Shown: positions 23,801-34,681, numbered from the stretch's first letter. The stretch is DNA of 64,000 bases from Sciurus carolinensis (GCF_902686445.1 NC_062213.1:58105268-58169267), one strand, 5' to 3'. Translations and numbers: made by a program. The notes: generated from the sequence alone by a model not told the origin.

Positions 23801-24660
23801 TTATCACTTACTTAAATATACAAAAGTGGAAATGTTTGTATTTTGTCTTTTAGATTTATATATCTTTGATTATTATTAAAATGAAATATTCTATGCTAGC
23901 TAATTCTTTTAAGCCTTTTTACTTCTTTTGTTGGGGAAGATATATAATTCATGAACAAAATAGAATTTTTTGGTTATTTGGTTTTCTTCTTTCAGGATAA
24001 ATGTAATAGTTTTATTAAAGGTGATAATTTTTAATTGACATGCATGTGTAAACACAGCCAATCTTCTTTATTTTTGAATTCTGTATTTCTGAATTTATAT
24101 TCTTGCCAAAGTTGAAGGGTAAATCAGTACTCTTGGTGTGTCCATGTTATGCAATGTCAAAAATTTGAATTGTTGCATGCACACATTCCCAGCTGAGGTT
24201 AAAAGAGATGCTCTGCCTTCTTGCCTCAACTCTCATTGTAAACAAATGACTTTTTCATAGTCTGTGTAGTGCCACATATTTGGCATTTTTTAGAGTTTTG
24301 GTGTTTATTTCATTGTTTTAAATGGTGCCAGTATAGCATTCAAGTGCCCTCTGGTCTCTCTAAGCACAAAAAAGGCTGCAATGTACATATGGAGAAAATA
24401 TTAGGTAAGTTTTGTTCAATCATGAGTTATAGTGTTGTTGGCCATGATTTTGATGTTAAGAAATCAGAAATATGTATTAAATAAGGTGTGTTAATACAGA
24501 AACATATGTCAAAGTATTGATCTGTTGATGAAAATGTGGTGCCCAGAGACTTGCAGAAACCTGACCCTGTTTTCTCTAGGAACATTTCACTAATTCATTG
24601 TTCATGTTGATTTTGTGAAATATAAGTCTGCAAATAACAGGATACAAAAGTTTATTTTTA
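20851..24660. other. No gene recognised; two GC-richer blocks
   Basis: AT-rich overall. Two blocks, 21720-22010 and 22600-22920, are visibly less AT-rich than their surroundings; they could be old unassigned LTRs or conserved non-coding DNA. I recognise no coding exon: frames at 23281-23520 and 24269-24484 have no known motif. Confidence 0.4.
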
Positions 24661-24781
24661 AAAAATATAAAACATTACTCCTAAGCAAACATAAATCTAA
24701 TTTTTGCAAACTTTTTGTTGAACTAGTTAATGCATAAAAAAGTAGGAAAATATTCATGAAAATATTCATGAAAACTCAAAT
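24661..24781. repeat. Long target-site duplication, left copy
   Basis: Direct repeat partner of 26508-26619. 24671-24760 aligns to 26521-26610 with one mismatch (A at 24700, T at 26550). The left copy has a 12-bp internal tandem (AATATTCATGAA twice near 24751-24774). Its start, TTTTTA followed by AAAAATA, fits an L1 endonuclease cut site. Typical L1 duplications are about 7-20 bp, so this one is unusually long. Confidence 0.9.
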
Positions 24782-24793
24782 CTCACAAAAGAG

Positions 24794-26296
24794 GTGAAAG
24801 ACCTCTACAATGAGAACTACAGAACACTAAAGAAAGAAATTCAAGAAAACCTTAGAAGATGGAAAGATCTCCCATGTTCCTGGATAGGCAGAATTAATAT
24901 CGTCAAAATGGCTATACTACCTAAAGTGCTATACAGATTCAATGCAATTCCAATTAAAATCCCAATGATGTACCTTGCAGAAATAGAGCAAGCAATTATG
25001 AAATTCATCTGGAAGAATAAAAAACCTAGAATAGCTAAAGCAATCCTCAGTAGCAAGAGCGAAGCAGGGGGTATTGCAATACCAGATCTTCAACTCTACT
25101 ACAAAGCAATAGTAACAAAAACGGCATGGTATTGGTACCAAAATAGACAGGTAGATCAATGGTACAGAATAGAGGACATGGACACAAACCCAAATAAATA
25201 CAATTTTCTCATACTGGACTAAGGTGCCAAAAATATGCAATGGAGAAAAGATAGCCTCTTCAACAAATGGTGCTGGGAAAACTGGAAAACCATATGCAAT
25301 AGAGTGAAATTAAACCCCTATCTCTCACCCTCACCCTACACAAAACTCAACTCAAAATGGATCAAGGACCTCGGAATCAGACCAGAGACCCTGCATCTTA
25401 TAGAAGAAAAAGTAGGTCCAAATCTTCAACTTGTTGGCTCAGGATAAGATTTCCTTAACAGGACTCCCATAGCACAAGAAATAAAAGCAAGAATCAACAA
25501 CTGGGATAGATTCAAACTTAAAAGCTTTCTCTCAGCAAAGGAAACTATCAGAAATGTGAAGAGAGAGCCTACAGAGTGGGAGAATATCTTTGCCAACCAT
25601 ACCTCAGATAGAGCGCTAATTTCCAGAATCTATAAAGAACTCAAAAAACTCTACACCAAGAATACAAATAATCCAATCAACAAATGGGCTAAGGAAATGA
25701 ACAGACACTTCACAGAAGAAGATGTACAAGTAATCACCAGATATATGAAAAAATGTTCAACATCCCTAGTAATAAGGGAAATGCAAATCAAAACTACCCT
25801 AAGATTTCATCTCACCCCAATTAGAATGGTGATTATCAAGAATACAAGCAACAATAGGTGTTGGCGAGGATGTGGTGAAAAAGGAACACTCATACATTGC
25901 TGGTGGGGTTGCAAATTAGTGCAGCCACTCTGGAAAGCAGTGTGGAGATTCCTCAGAAAACTTGGAATGGAAACACCATTTGACCCAGCTATCCCACTCC
26001 TTGGCCTATACCCAAAGGACTTAAAATCAGCATACTACAGAGATACAGCCACATCAATGTTCATTGCTGCTCAATTCACCATAGCCAGATTGTGGAACCA
26101 ACCTAGATGCCCTTCAGTTGATGAATGGATAAAGAAACTGTGGCATATTTATACAATGGAATATTACTCCAAAATGAAGAATGATAAAATTATGGCATTT
26201 GTAGGCAAATGGTCGAAATTGGAGAATATCATGCTAAGTGAGATAAGCCAATCTCAAAAAACTAAAGGACAAATGATCTCGCTGATAAGCGGATGA
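24794..26296 (+). pseudogene. L1 ORF2 C-terminal fragment, two stops
   Basis: About 500 codons from the C-terminal part of the L1 ORF2 protein, which normally carries endonuclease, reverse transcriptase and a cysteine-rich C-terminus and is about 1,250-1,300 residues in mammals. Endonuclease and polymerase palm are absent by 5' truncation. Seen here are the post-catalytic region ([20 protein letters not shown]), the [10 protein letters not shown] block, and near the end an intact C-x3-C-x7-H-x4-C zinc-knuckle-like motif (25858-25915: CWRGC, then [13 protein letters not shown]). Three open pieces, 24794-25222, 25235-25447 and 25556-26296, are all in the same frame; no frameshift is needed, only the two in-frame TAA codons. 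Not a host gene. Confidence 0.93.
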
Positions 26297-26307
26297 GGAC
26301 ATATAAT

Positions 26308-26440
26308 GGGGGGTGGGAGGGGCTAGCATTAGGTTTAGGGTTAGGTTTAGAGTTAGGCTAAGGAGAGCGGCAAGAATGAAGGAAAGAAGGACTGTGTAGA
26401 GGGAAAAGAGGGGTGGGAGGGGTGGGGGGAGGGGAAAAAT
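26308..26440 (+). repeat. L1 3' UTR G-rich tract
   Basis: Purine-rich with several runs of three or more G (26309-26322 and 26411-26437), able in principle to form a G-quadruplex, as known for L1 3' UTRs. Between them, at 26329-26360, lie degenerate telomere-like units including one exact TTAGGG. Confidence 0.8.
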
Positions 26441-26507
26441 AAAATAAACATCATTACCCTATGTAAATGTAAAAAAATAAAAAATAAAAAATAAAAATAA
26501 ATAAAAA

Positions 26508-26619
26508 TATATATATATAAAACATTACTCCTAAGCAAACATAAATCTAATTTTTGCAATCTTTTTGTTGAACTAGTTAATGCATAAAAAAGTAGGAAAA
26601 TATTCATGAAAACACAAAT
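26508..26619. repeat. Long target-site duplication, right copy
   Basis: Partner of 24661-24781. Begins with A-rich and (TA)n sequence that merges with the L1 tail, then matches the left copy through AGTAGGAAAATATTCATGAA. Confidence 0.9.
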
Positions 26620-29602
26620 ATGGAGTTTTTTGCAGTTGGTTAGTCATGAGAATAGTGAAAGAAACTTATGAAAGCTGCAAGGCAATGAACTATATTTGGA
26701 GTTATTTTTTCTATGAGAGAGAAAATATTCAAATATCTTTGCAATAAAAAGTTTGCAACTTAATCATATAAATTTGCTAAGTCTGAGATCTTGAACTCAT
26801 GATGACAATATGCTTGCATGCCTTGTGATGATAGCTTGAAAAGATAATACTTTTCATTAGATAAATCTTGGGTTTGAATAGTGTATCACAAATAATTTCA
26901 TAATCTATTCAGCTTAAACATTTTATCCAAAGACATATCATCTTTCCCTCTCACAAATATAGGCATAGCTTATTGATAAATTCTGCATTTAGGGTAATGT
27001 CCATATCAGGGAAAATACTAGATGTTTTTCATTCCATGATTTCTTTCTTTCTTTCTTTTTTTTTTTTTGCACACTCCATTTTGAAGTCTCATGCAAACCC
27101 TATTATGTTGTTGAATATGAGTAGGTGAGAGTGAAAGTGGCCTGGACACATTTTTCAATATATAACTAAAAAAAAAAAAAATCTTTCAACAACAAAAATT
27201 CAAAACCTACATATTCTACATATTGAGACAATATTCAGGAATAAATCCAAAAAATCTGAAGTCTTTTTTTTATCCACATTGGAGAAAACCTGGTAGGAAT
27301 GATGATAAAATTACCCCAAATATGGTAATCCTAGATATAACTTAAAGGACGTTCAATGTTTCCAGCATAGAACTTTTGCTGAAGAGCAGAAATGGCTTAG
27401 AAAGGTGCTCATGTAGAGAGCCTCAGTCAGTCTTCTATTTGTCAAAAACTACAGCATAAGAAATGTACAAGTGCTGGTTCAGATTCTATGGCCAATACCT
27501 TGAAGAGCCAATGGTGCTGGATCCCCATGAGCAAGACCACAGGGAAGCAAAACAAAACAAGTACTGCATACTACAGCCAACCTCAGAACTCTGACAGTGC
27601 CAGGGAGAGCCAAATAAAGGACAGGCAGGTTCAACAATGGAGATCCAGTTGATCAGGACAAGCACAGGATCACTGGAAGACCAGGTAAGGACTTGAGGAA
27701 CAGCATGCCTACAACACTAGTCCACCTATACTTGGAGGATGCCAGGCCTTCCTCATATGTTGAAACCAGCTTGAAGGACAGGAGGAGTGGGAAACCCTTG
27801 AGTAATCACCTGAAAAAGACCGTTTTAGGTCAGATAAAGTGAACACATATTCCATTGAGAACTGGAATATTTCTTCCTTATCATGAAAATGGGGCTCTAA
27901 AAGAAAATTCATTAGGTACAGAAAATTGTATATTATTTTACATAGTCTGATCCAGGGTACATGTGATTCTAAGTCATTTAGAACTATATACTTAAGCAAA
28001 ACTTAATACTATCAAGGAGTTGGTAATAAAAAGAAAGAACATTTTTTTTTTCAGTTTATTGACTTATTGCTCACTATTTGGGTTTTTGTCCCAAATCCTG
28101 TAATCACAGTAAAACCACTGAATAGTATGAGATTCTACCATAGAGAAATTTATAACACATTCCAAGAGGCCCAGTGAGGAATATCTTTGTAACCAATTAA
28201 CAACCATGTAAGTATCCATAGTTAGTAGTCTGTTGCAAAAAAAAAAAATAATCCCTTTTTTGTACTGGAAATGACTCTGCTACCAGAGATGAAACCAAAT
28301 CACATTAATAAAAACTTCAAAATAGCTTGGTATTATAATAGTGAAGGAGAAGGACATTGACTAATTCATGACTACCCCTCCACAGTACCAAGGTATTATC
28401 CAAAGAGACACTTAAAATAATTCACATAGTTTCTGTGTTGCTACTCATTCAAGATCTCTCTTTGGCTGCTTCTTAAATCTCTATTCCTCAGTTCTTCAGG
28501 CATTGCCATCTAAATTATATCACTATCTGCAAGAGTAAAACACAAGCTCTGTAAATGAATAGCTATTACAGGAAAACAAATTTAACTCAAATTCTTTATT
28601 CCAGATTTTTAAATATATATTATTGGCTATATATTTCAACATATTCTCACTAAAACCCCTAAAGTATCATGTCTTAAGTGAAGGAGAAAAACTCCATTCA
28701 ATTAAATAATAAATTTTACATTTAATTTATGAGTTGTGGGCAAAAGTATATTACATTTTTCTGATATAACACAATTTATACAAATTAAAAAGAAATTAAG
28801 CCATATTTGTGGATGTTTTGCATTGGAGAAAGCTCCCTTTAATTCCCACCTTTAGAGTTAAGAGTGCATTGGAAGTTTATCATTTTAACTCTGAAGGGAA
28901 AAACAGAATCTCTTTCTCTTTTTTCTTAAATTTGCAGGCCATAAAGAATCACATGTCTGCAGCAACAGTCACATATCTGCAGTCTTTTGCATAGAAGATG
29001 CACATGTCCTACCCTGAGACTGTTAATAATAACAGACTTGCTTTTCCCTGGCCAATCTCTCCTTATTACCATGGAGCTTGTTGAAAGAATTGTGTATACT
29101 CTTAAGTTTACAATCTTTACAATCCTTCACCTCTCTTGGACAACTGAACTCACTTCAATGTGCTTCTGTGCCTACGATTTGAACTTATTGTCCCTAAAAT
29201 TACCTGTGAGGTTTGCAATATCCAAATTCAGTGAATATTTCTCCTTCTCTTACAATATATTCCCATCATTTGGTACAATTCTCATACCATTTTCAGACAC
29301 ATGAACTGTAAGATTCCTGTGTTTAAATAACCAAAAACAATTGCAAACTTCAATAAAGTCCCTTTTCAGAAATAAAATAAAATAAAATAAAGCCCTTTTT
29401 CATGAAAACCCACCTTTGTAGAGTTTATACCGCAGATACAACATACCCAACTTTCAGATAAGCTATGCTGCTTATGCTGCTCATGGAGAAATTACCATTG
29501 GGGTTTAAAGAGAGAGGTTGCCTTTGAACTCATGGTTAACAGAGATCCATGCCCTGATAATATCTCCAATCGGATGTACGTGACCTTTGATAAATTAGTC
29601 AA
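26620..29602. other. No gene recognised; short tracts only
   Basis: AT-rich. Contains a CTTT/T-rich tract at 27042-27069 and an (AAAAT)n run at 29371-29392. The frames at 27709-27999 (minus, 96 aa) and 28987-29304 (plus, 105 aa) lack recognisable domains. 27480-27800 is less AT-rich but matches nothing I know. Confidence 0.4.
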
Positions 29603-29669
29603 CATCTATTAATCTATTTCTTCTTCTGAAAAATAGCATCTATTAATCTATTTCTTCTTCTGAAAAATA
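29603..29669. repeat. 34-bp tandem duplication
   Basis: Two adjacent copies, 29603-29636 and 29637-29669 (33 of 34 positions, with no mismatch before the last base). The lack of divergence suggests a recent event. Confidence 0.97.
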
Positions 29670-29699
29670 TAACAATAAGTAAAACTCATTGGAACTTCC

Positions 29700-29870
29700 C
29701 TCTGATGTAGCATATGCTAAGTGCTTTACCTTAATTTCAATTTTCAAGACAAATCTATAAAAAATATGTGACTATAATCTTCCTTTTACATACTTAGAAA
29801 AAAACTTTGATGATTTTGAAGCACTTAGCTAGGTCAGAGAATAGGGGAAGCAACTTGGTTATTTACTCAA
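29700..29870 (-). mobile_element. Probable MIR SINE fragment
   Basis: Reverse-complement MIR pattern: ATGCTAAGTGCTTTACCTTAATTTCAATTTTCAAGACAAATC, then ACTTAGAAAAA and a CACTTAGCTAGGTCAGAGA block. A short plus-oriented MIR/L2-type tail may follow at 29915-29950. Confidence 0.5.
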
Positions 29871-31130
29871 AAGCCTCTAAAACAACCTTGTCATGCTATA
29901 ATTATCTAGAATTTGCCCAGAACATAATTAGTACTCATTAAATAATATCTCCAAGAATGAAACTGTGGAAAATATATCAAACTGTAAAAAAGTAAATCTA
30001 CCTTAATATATATTTTATTTTTGAAGGGACATTGATAAAAATACATACTAAACAAAAAAAAAAATTAAGAACAAACTTTTGGTTTATTTCTCCTCAAAAA
30101 AAAAAAACAAAAAAAAAAAAAACAAAATGCTAGGACAAAGAGAATTATTCAAAAATGGATTAAAATGTGCATAAAGAACCAAAGCGAAAATAAAAGAAAA
30201 GTAGCATTCAGGAGGCCAAGAAAACTCAGACTCTCACGGTGCAATTCAGTCTGTAATTCAGAAGTTGCTATCAGTTTGAATGTACAGACCAGTTAAGTGA
30301 GCTGTTGCTTGTAATAATGGCTATTCTTTACTTTTTTTGATATATATATATATACATATATATGTATATATATTAAAGTTGTGACAGTATGAGCTGTCTT
30401 TATGAGATGAATGTCGGTATCTTTTACTCCACTTATATTTTTACAGAAATTGCATTCTAAAAAGTAAGCCTATTTGTGGAACCAAAGACAAAAGAAATAA
30501 ATGCCTGTATAATAAAATTATTGTAGCATTAAACATGCATTCTGTTTGATTATAGAATTCTTTCAGATAAGCACAATACATTTTCCAGTTCACAGCATTT
30601 AGATATCTCAAGTCCTCCCACACAACCACACAAGTCATATAAATTTTACCTTTTAGAAAGCACATGATAAGTAAATTAATTTATCATTTGATACCACAAG
30701 TAAGTGAAAGAATGCTGATTTCCAGAATGGGCTATATGAATTGCATACATTTGAGATCATCATAATGAAGATATTAAATTATGTTATTAGTTATTATATG
30801 AGTTAAAAAGTAAAAAATTTTAACATAAGCTGAATGACTTTTGCTGTGTTTTCTACTATGTAAATCTTGGGGAATAATGGCTATTGTTGATAATAAATGC
30901 TTTGTAGCTCATGTTCCTTGCTTGTCAACTTTCTGAATACTTGTATCTTCTGAGTTTCCTTTCCATCTTTTGTTCTCTCACTAACAGAAATAGAATTCCT
31001 CCTGGATGGATTGATCCATTTGTTTTTGGATTTTCTACTATTTAAGACTTAAGAAAGGAAATCTTTGCTCAATTTAACTTTGATATAAAAATGATAATTC
31101 ATATTATTTCACAGCTTTACCTACCAGGAC
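29871..31130. other. No gene; A-rich and (TA)n tracts
   Basis: A-rich tracts at 30051-30065 and 30096-30124. A (TA)n palindromic run at 30340-30375. The 74-aa minus frame at 30441-30665 has no recognisable motif. Confidence 0.45.
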
Positions 31131-31253
31131 AGACATTTAAATATATATAATATATAAAATTATTATTATATTATATAAATATATATTATATATGTAAATA
31201 GTATAAATATATATAAATATAAGTATATAAATACACACACACAAAAATATATG
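31131..31253. repeat. AT-rich low-complexity tract
   Basis: Almost pure A/T with TATATA and TAAATA units, then ACACACAC near 31233-31242. It abuts the old LTR. Confidence 0.85.
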
Positions 31254-31668
31254 TATTAGTCATGGTTCTCTAGAGCAACAGAACCCAACAGAAGAGTTAT
31301 TAAAAGGGGATATATTAGATTGGATTACATGACCAGAAGTGGGAAAGTTCTAGGACTGTCTGTAGGCTGGAGAACTGGTATCTCATTCCAAAAAGCTGGA
31401 GCCTCAGAACAAGAGGAACCCCTGATGGAGCCCCAGTCTGGAACCAAAGGCATGTGGACTCTCTGGAGAGTCCCCTGTCATAGTCTGCCTTGGAAGAGCA
31501 ATAGTTTGCTATCTTTCTCAAACCAGTAGATCCTGACTGGCAGTTCCCAAACCAGACTTCCCTGCCTAATGGCTCCAACGTCACTCAGTTCCCACACATG
31601 ATTCATAGATGACTTCCTGCACTCATTAGCACACTCAGAAGCCTTTTAAATTTATATATCTCTTAATC
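31254..31668 (-). mobile_element. Old ERVL/MaLR-type LTR, part 1
   Basis: Minus-strand LTR relic. The plus strand starts TATTAGTCATGGTTCTCTAGAG, the reverse complement of an LTR ending CTAATA(CA). It is interrupted at 31668 by a younger solo LTR and resumes at 31992. The exact family is not certain. The frames at 31315-31584 are readings of this element. Confidence 0.65.
31663..31668. repeat. Second solo LTR target-site duplication, left
   Basis: TTAATC, repeated exactly at 31986-31991. Confidence 0.75.
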
Positions 31669-31985
31669 TGTCAGGGGTGGGCTCTGAGGGCCCCAGAGCC
31701 GCACCCTGGCCTGATCTCTAAGATGGCGCCTGGCAGCTTGCCAGACATAGCTGCACTCATAAACAAGTTTTAGGAAGTAACTCTGGTTGGCTGTTGTACA
31801 TGAGGTGATCCTGGTATCTGCCTGGAGACTGTTCCTTGATAGGCTGACTTTCCTGGTAGTCTACTCTCTGATAGGCTGATGTTCTTGATATAAGTCTGAG
31901 ACTTGCGGAATAAACTCCTTTTGGTTCCTGTGATCAAGAAGAGCGTACGTGTTGTGATTGTCCCCGCGGGCCATGGGCGATCATA
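31669..31985 (+). mobile_element. Solo LTR, ERVK-like, nested
   Basis: 317-bp LTR starting TGTCAGGGGTGGGC. It has GATATAAG (TATA-like) at 31888-31895 and AATAAA at 31909-31914, so it reads plus. It shares AAGATGGCGCCTGGCAGC (31720-31737) with the 19.0-kb LTR, one base different, so the two are related. TGATAGGCTGA occurs twice, 32 bp apart (31837-31847 and 31869-31879), a possible duplicated enhancer unit. The 3' end reads CGATCATA rather than a clean CA; if the 6-bp TTAATC repeats are the true flanks, the last two bases are mutated or extra. It is relatively GC- and CpG-rich. Inserted into an older LTR. Confidence 0.85.
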
Positions 31986-31991
31986 TTAATC
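31986..31991. repeat. Second solo LTR target-site duplication, right
   Basis: Exact copy of TTAATC at 31663-31668. Confidence 0.75.
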
Positions 31992-32027
31992 CACTCAAAT
32001 TGACAGTTCAGATTAACCACCATGCCA
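31992..32027 (-). mobile_element. Old ERVL/MaLR-type LTR, part 2
   Basis: AATTGACAGTTCAGATTAACCACCATG, the reverse complement of an LTR beginning TG..ATGGTTAAT...GTCAA. This completes the element interrupted at 31668 and confirms nesting. Confidence 0.6.
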
Positions 32028-32062
32028 TAATATATACATATATGTACATATATGTATATATA
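32028..32062. repeat. AT palindromic low-complexity tract
   Basis: Alternating TATACATATATGTA units. Length-variable AT tract. Confidence 0.8.
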
Positions 32063-33458
32063 CAGAGACCCATAGAAAAGGAAAAAGTTAATCAAAAGCA
32101 GAAATTAAAATTAGGGATTAAAAATAATTCATGTCACAACTTGAATCAAGAATACAAATCTGTATACATAAAAGATTAGAAATATGGTTAATGTGACTAC
32201 AGATATTCTGAAAATCATAAATTAGTAGGTAAAAATAATGTGTGAACAATCCTGAGAAAATTAGTGTTTTGCTATCCAAATATATACTTCAAAATTGCTC
32301 TGTAAGAGTTACTTCAAAACAATAAAATACTACAAGAAAAAAAAACAACAAATTGTCCAAAAATAATCAACAAAGTTCATAAAACCCAAATGTTTTAATG
32401 TATTTGTTCTTTCAAAACCCAAAACTTGTATGATTCTCATGCTATAGAAATTTTTCAAGAACATCGGAGAGAGGGAAAACTACTAAATTTATTTAGTGAA
32501 GCCAACATAGCATTATAACAATCTTGACAAAGGAACAAAATAAAGAAACTTATAGATTCTTTCAGTTTGGGGTTTCTGAAAAGTATATTCCAATAAGTGG
32601 AAGATATTAATTGAGGAAATATCAGTGAAAGATTGGAACAATGGGCCATAAAGAGACAGGGAAAGTCTGCAAACTAGGAAACCAAGTAGTTTAACTGTGG
32701 AAGTGGAGTGAGAGGGAGAAAAATTGAGGAGAAAATCCTCAAGAGTAAGACAGGTCTGAGAAAATCTGCCCACTCAATGGCAAGCTCTCATATGAAGCAA
32801 TCCTATAGAGGAGTCTGAAAGTGATAGATTTGCCCAGGTTCTATTAATCTCATTATGCGGAGATTCTGACTGGGGTGGCAGAGTTAAGAACATGCTCCCT
32901 GCCCCAGTAGGGAGCCTTCAATAGAAGACAAAGGCAGGGCTGGATGCTCATTGTTTCCTGTGTAGAAATTCCTCTCCCAGCTCTTGCATGCAGTGTGTTC
33001 TGTATCTGCCTGTAGATCTACATTACTGGTGAATAGAAATGTCCAAATATCAACTGTTACACCAGAAAATGTTAGGGACAATATAATAAAAAATAACATT
33101 TTATAATGGCCAAGTGGAATTTATTATAGGAATGTAACAATTGTTTAATATGTAAACATCATCCAAAACTTTGTATATACATGTTTGCTAAATTTGGGAG
33201 GTATATTTGGGAAGACCTAAATTTAAATATAAGCCATAAAAAATACTCCAAATCAATCGGGAGGCCTAAAGAATCTCATTGACAAAGTCACTAACTTCCA
33301 AAGAGTTATACTGATATATAATACAGAGGTCCACATGACCTACTCTTGATTATCAAATCATGGATATTATGATGTCATGGGTAGTATCAACAGTAATTTA
33401 ATATATAGAGATCTGTTCTGTAGTTGCAACATAAATATTTCCAACTGAAGCACTTGAT
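32063..33458. other. No feature recognised
   Basis: AT-rich. Minus-strand frames at 32455-32773 and 32884-33099 have no recognisable motif; 32880-33010 is less AT-rich but unassigned. Confidence 0.4.
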
Positions 33459-33790
33459 TTATTTTTAAAATTTTATTTGACCAATTATATTAATAAGTAA
33501 TCATAGGTACACAATTGTGTTATGATATATGTCTACAATGTGTAATGATTGACTCAAGCAAATTAGTATGTCTATAACCTTTAATACTTATCATATTTTT
33601 CTGTCTAGCTATTATTTTGCATTGGAATACTATTCAGATTTTAAAAATCTGAATAGCAAATTATGTTATTTGAAACAACATGGAGGAACCTTAAGGATAG
33701 TGCTTTAAGCAAAATAAGACCAGCACAGAAATAAATACTCTATATATTCTCACTTTAGAGTCTAATGGTGGGTACTAGAAGTTAGAGAAT
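33459..33790 (-). mobile_element. Old L1 with 5' inversion
   Basis: 33459-33617 is the reverse complement of an L1 3' UTR (ACAATGTGTAATGATTGACT block, T-rich left end as the reversed tail). From about 33618 it switches to plus-strand ORF2 3' sequence (GCATTGGAATACTATTCAG, then CAACATGGAGGAACCTTAAGG and AAGCAAAATAAGACCAGCACAGA). This head-to-head layout is the product of twin priming during a minus-strand L1 insertion. The strand given is that of the tailed segment. Confidence 0.75.
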
Positions 33791-34565
33791 GAGGGAATGG
33801 GGAGATATTAGTCACAAAGTATGAAGTATGACTTGATTTCTCCTTGAGATTCTTATTTGGGCAATATTTCATATGTTTCATGGTATTAGCAGATTTATTT
33901 AAAACCTGAATATTTTCAATAAATTCTGTCAGCAACATCAAATAAATCAATATTTTATAATTTCATATTTGATTTTCTAAGGATTGATCCTCAAAAGAGC
34001 TAGAAAATATTTAATATCTGTTCTCTGATTACAGTTGATAAAATGAATATAGACTACATTTCAACATTAAGAAATAATATTTCAATAAACATCCAATATC
34101 ACATTTATTACTGGAATATTAGAATATCTTTCTTTTAAGTCATGGAAGGGACAATGCTGTTCTTATCATCACTATTACTTAACAAAATTTTGTGAATGAC
34201 AGCTATTACAAAATACAATGAAAGAGAACATTATCATTGTGTTTAGGTAATTTGACTCATCCCGAAAACCCAAGAGAATCAACTAAAAATTACTAGAACC
34301 AATAGTGAATATTGCAAAATGGATAGTTATAAATTGTGTTAAGGTTAATAGTTTTGTTCATGTGTGATCTAGTAATTGATATGAAACAAGCCCCATGTTG
34401 AAATGAATAAATCGTATCACTTACAGGAAATATTTCAACAAGAAAAATTTTCGGAATTATTGAAGATAATCGAAAATTTCCTTGAAGTAATGGAAAGATG
34501 AACAAAATGGAAGACAGCCTTATTACTGGATGGGAAGATTAAATGTCACAATAATATTAATTCTC
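33791..34565. other. No feature recognised
   Basis: AT-rich. The minus-strand frames at 33762-33950 and 34293-34505 look like chance. Confidence 0.4.
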
Positions 34566-34681
34566 TTCATATAATTTACAAATAATAATTTGAAATGTCT
34601 CTAGATTACTTTGACAAATGTTATTCATATAATTTATAAATAATAATTTGAATTGTCTCTAGATTACTTTGACAAATATTA
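34566..34681. repeat. 58-bp tandem duplication
   Basis: Copies at 34566-34623 and 34624-34681 differ at three positions, so the duplication is older than the one at 29603. Confidence 0.95.

Larger units (their letters stand above)
24782..26515 (+). mobile_element. Young 5'-truncated L1
   Basis: LINE-1 3' segment holding the ORF2 C-terminus, a 3' UTR and an A-rich tail. It opens in ORF2 at the [18 protein letters not shown] block. The coding frame runs unbroken in one phase to TGA at 26294-26296, apart from TAA stops at 25220-25222 and 25445-25447. The 3' UTR is G-rich (26308-26440), with GGGTGGGAGGGG-type runs and a telomere-like stretch. The tail at 26470-26507 is A-rich with T interruptions, then (TA)n. 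Flanked by a very long direct repeat. Low decay marks it as the youngest L1 in the window. It cannot move on its own because ORF1, the endonuclease and the reverse transcriptase core are missing. Confidence 0.95.

Noticed and set aside
24841..25240. Minus-strand frames of 71 and 103 aa
   Set aside because: Shadows of the L1 ORF2 frame on the plus strand.
26329..26360. Interstitial telomere site
   Set aside because: Only one exact TTAGGG, and it lies within the L1 3' UTR; not a fused chromosome end.
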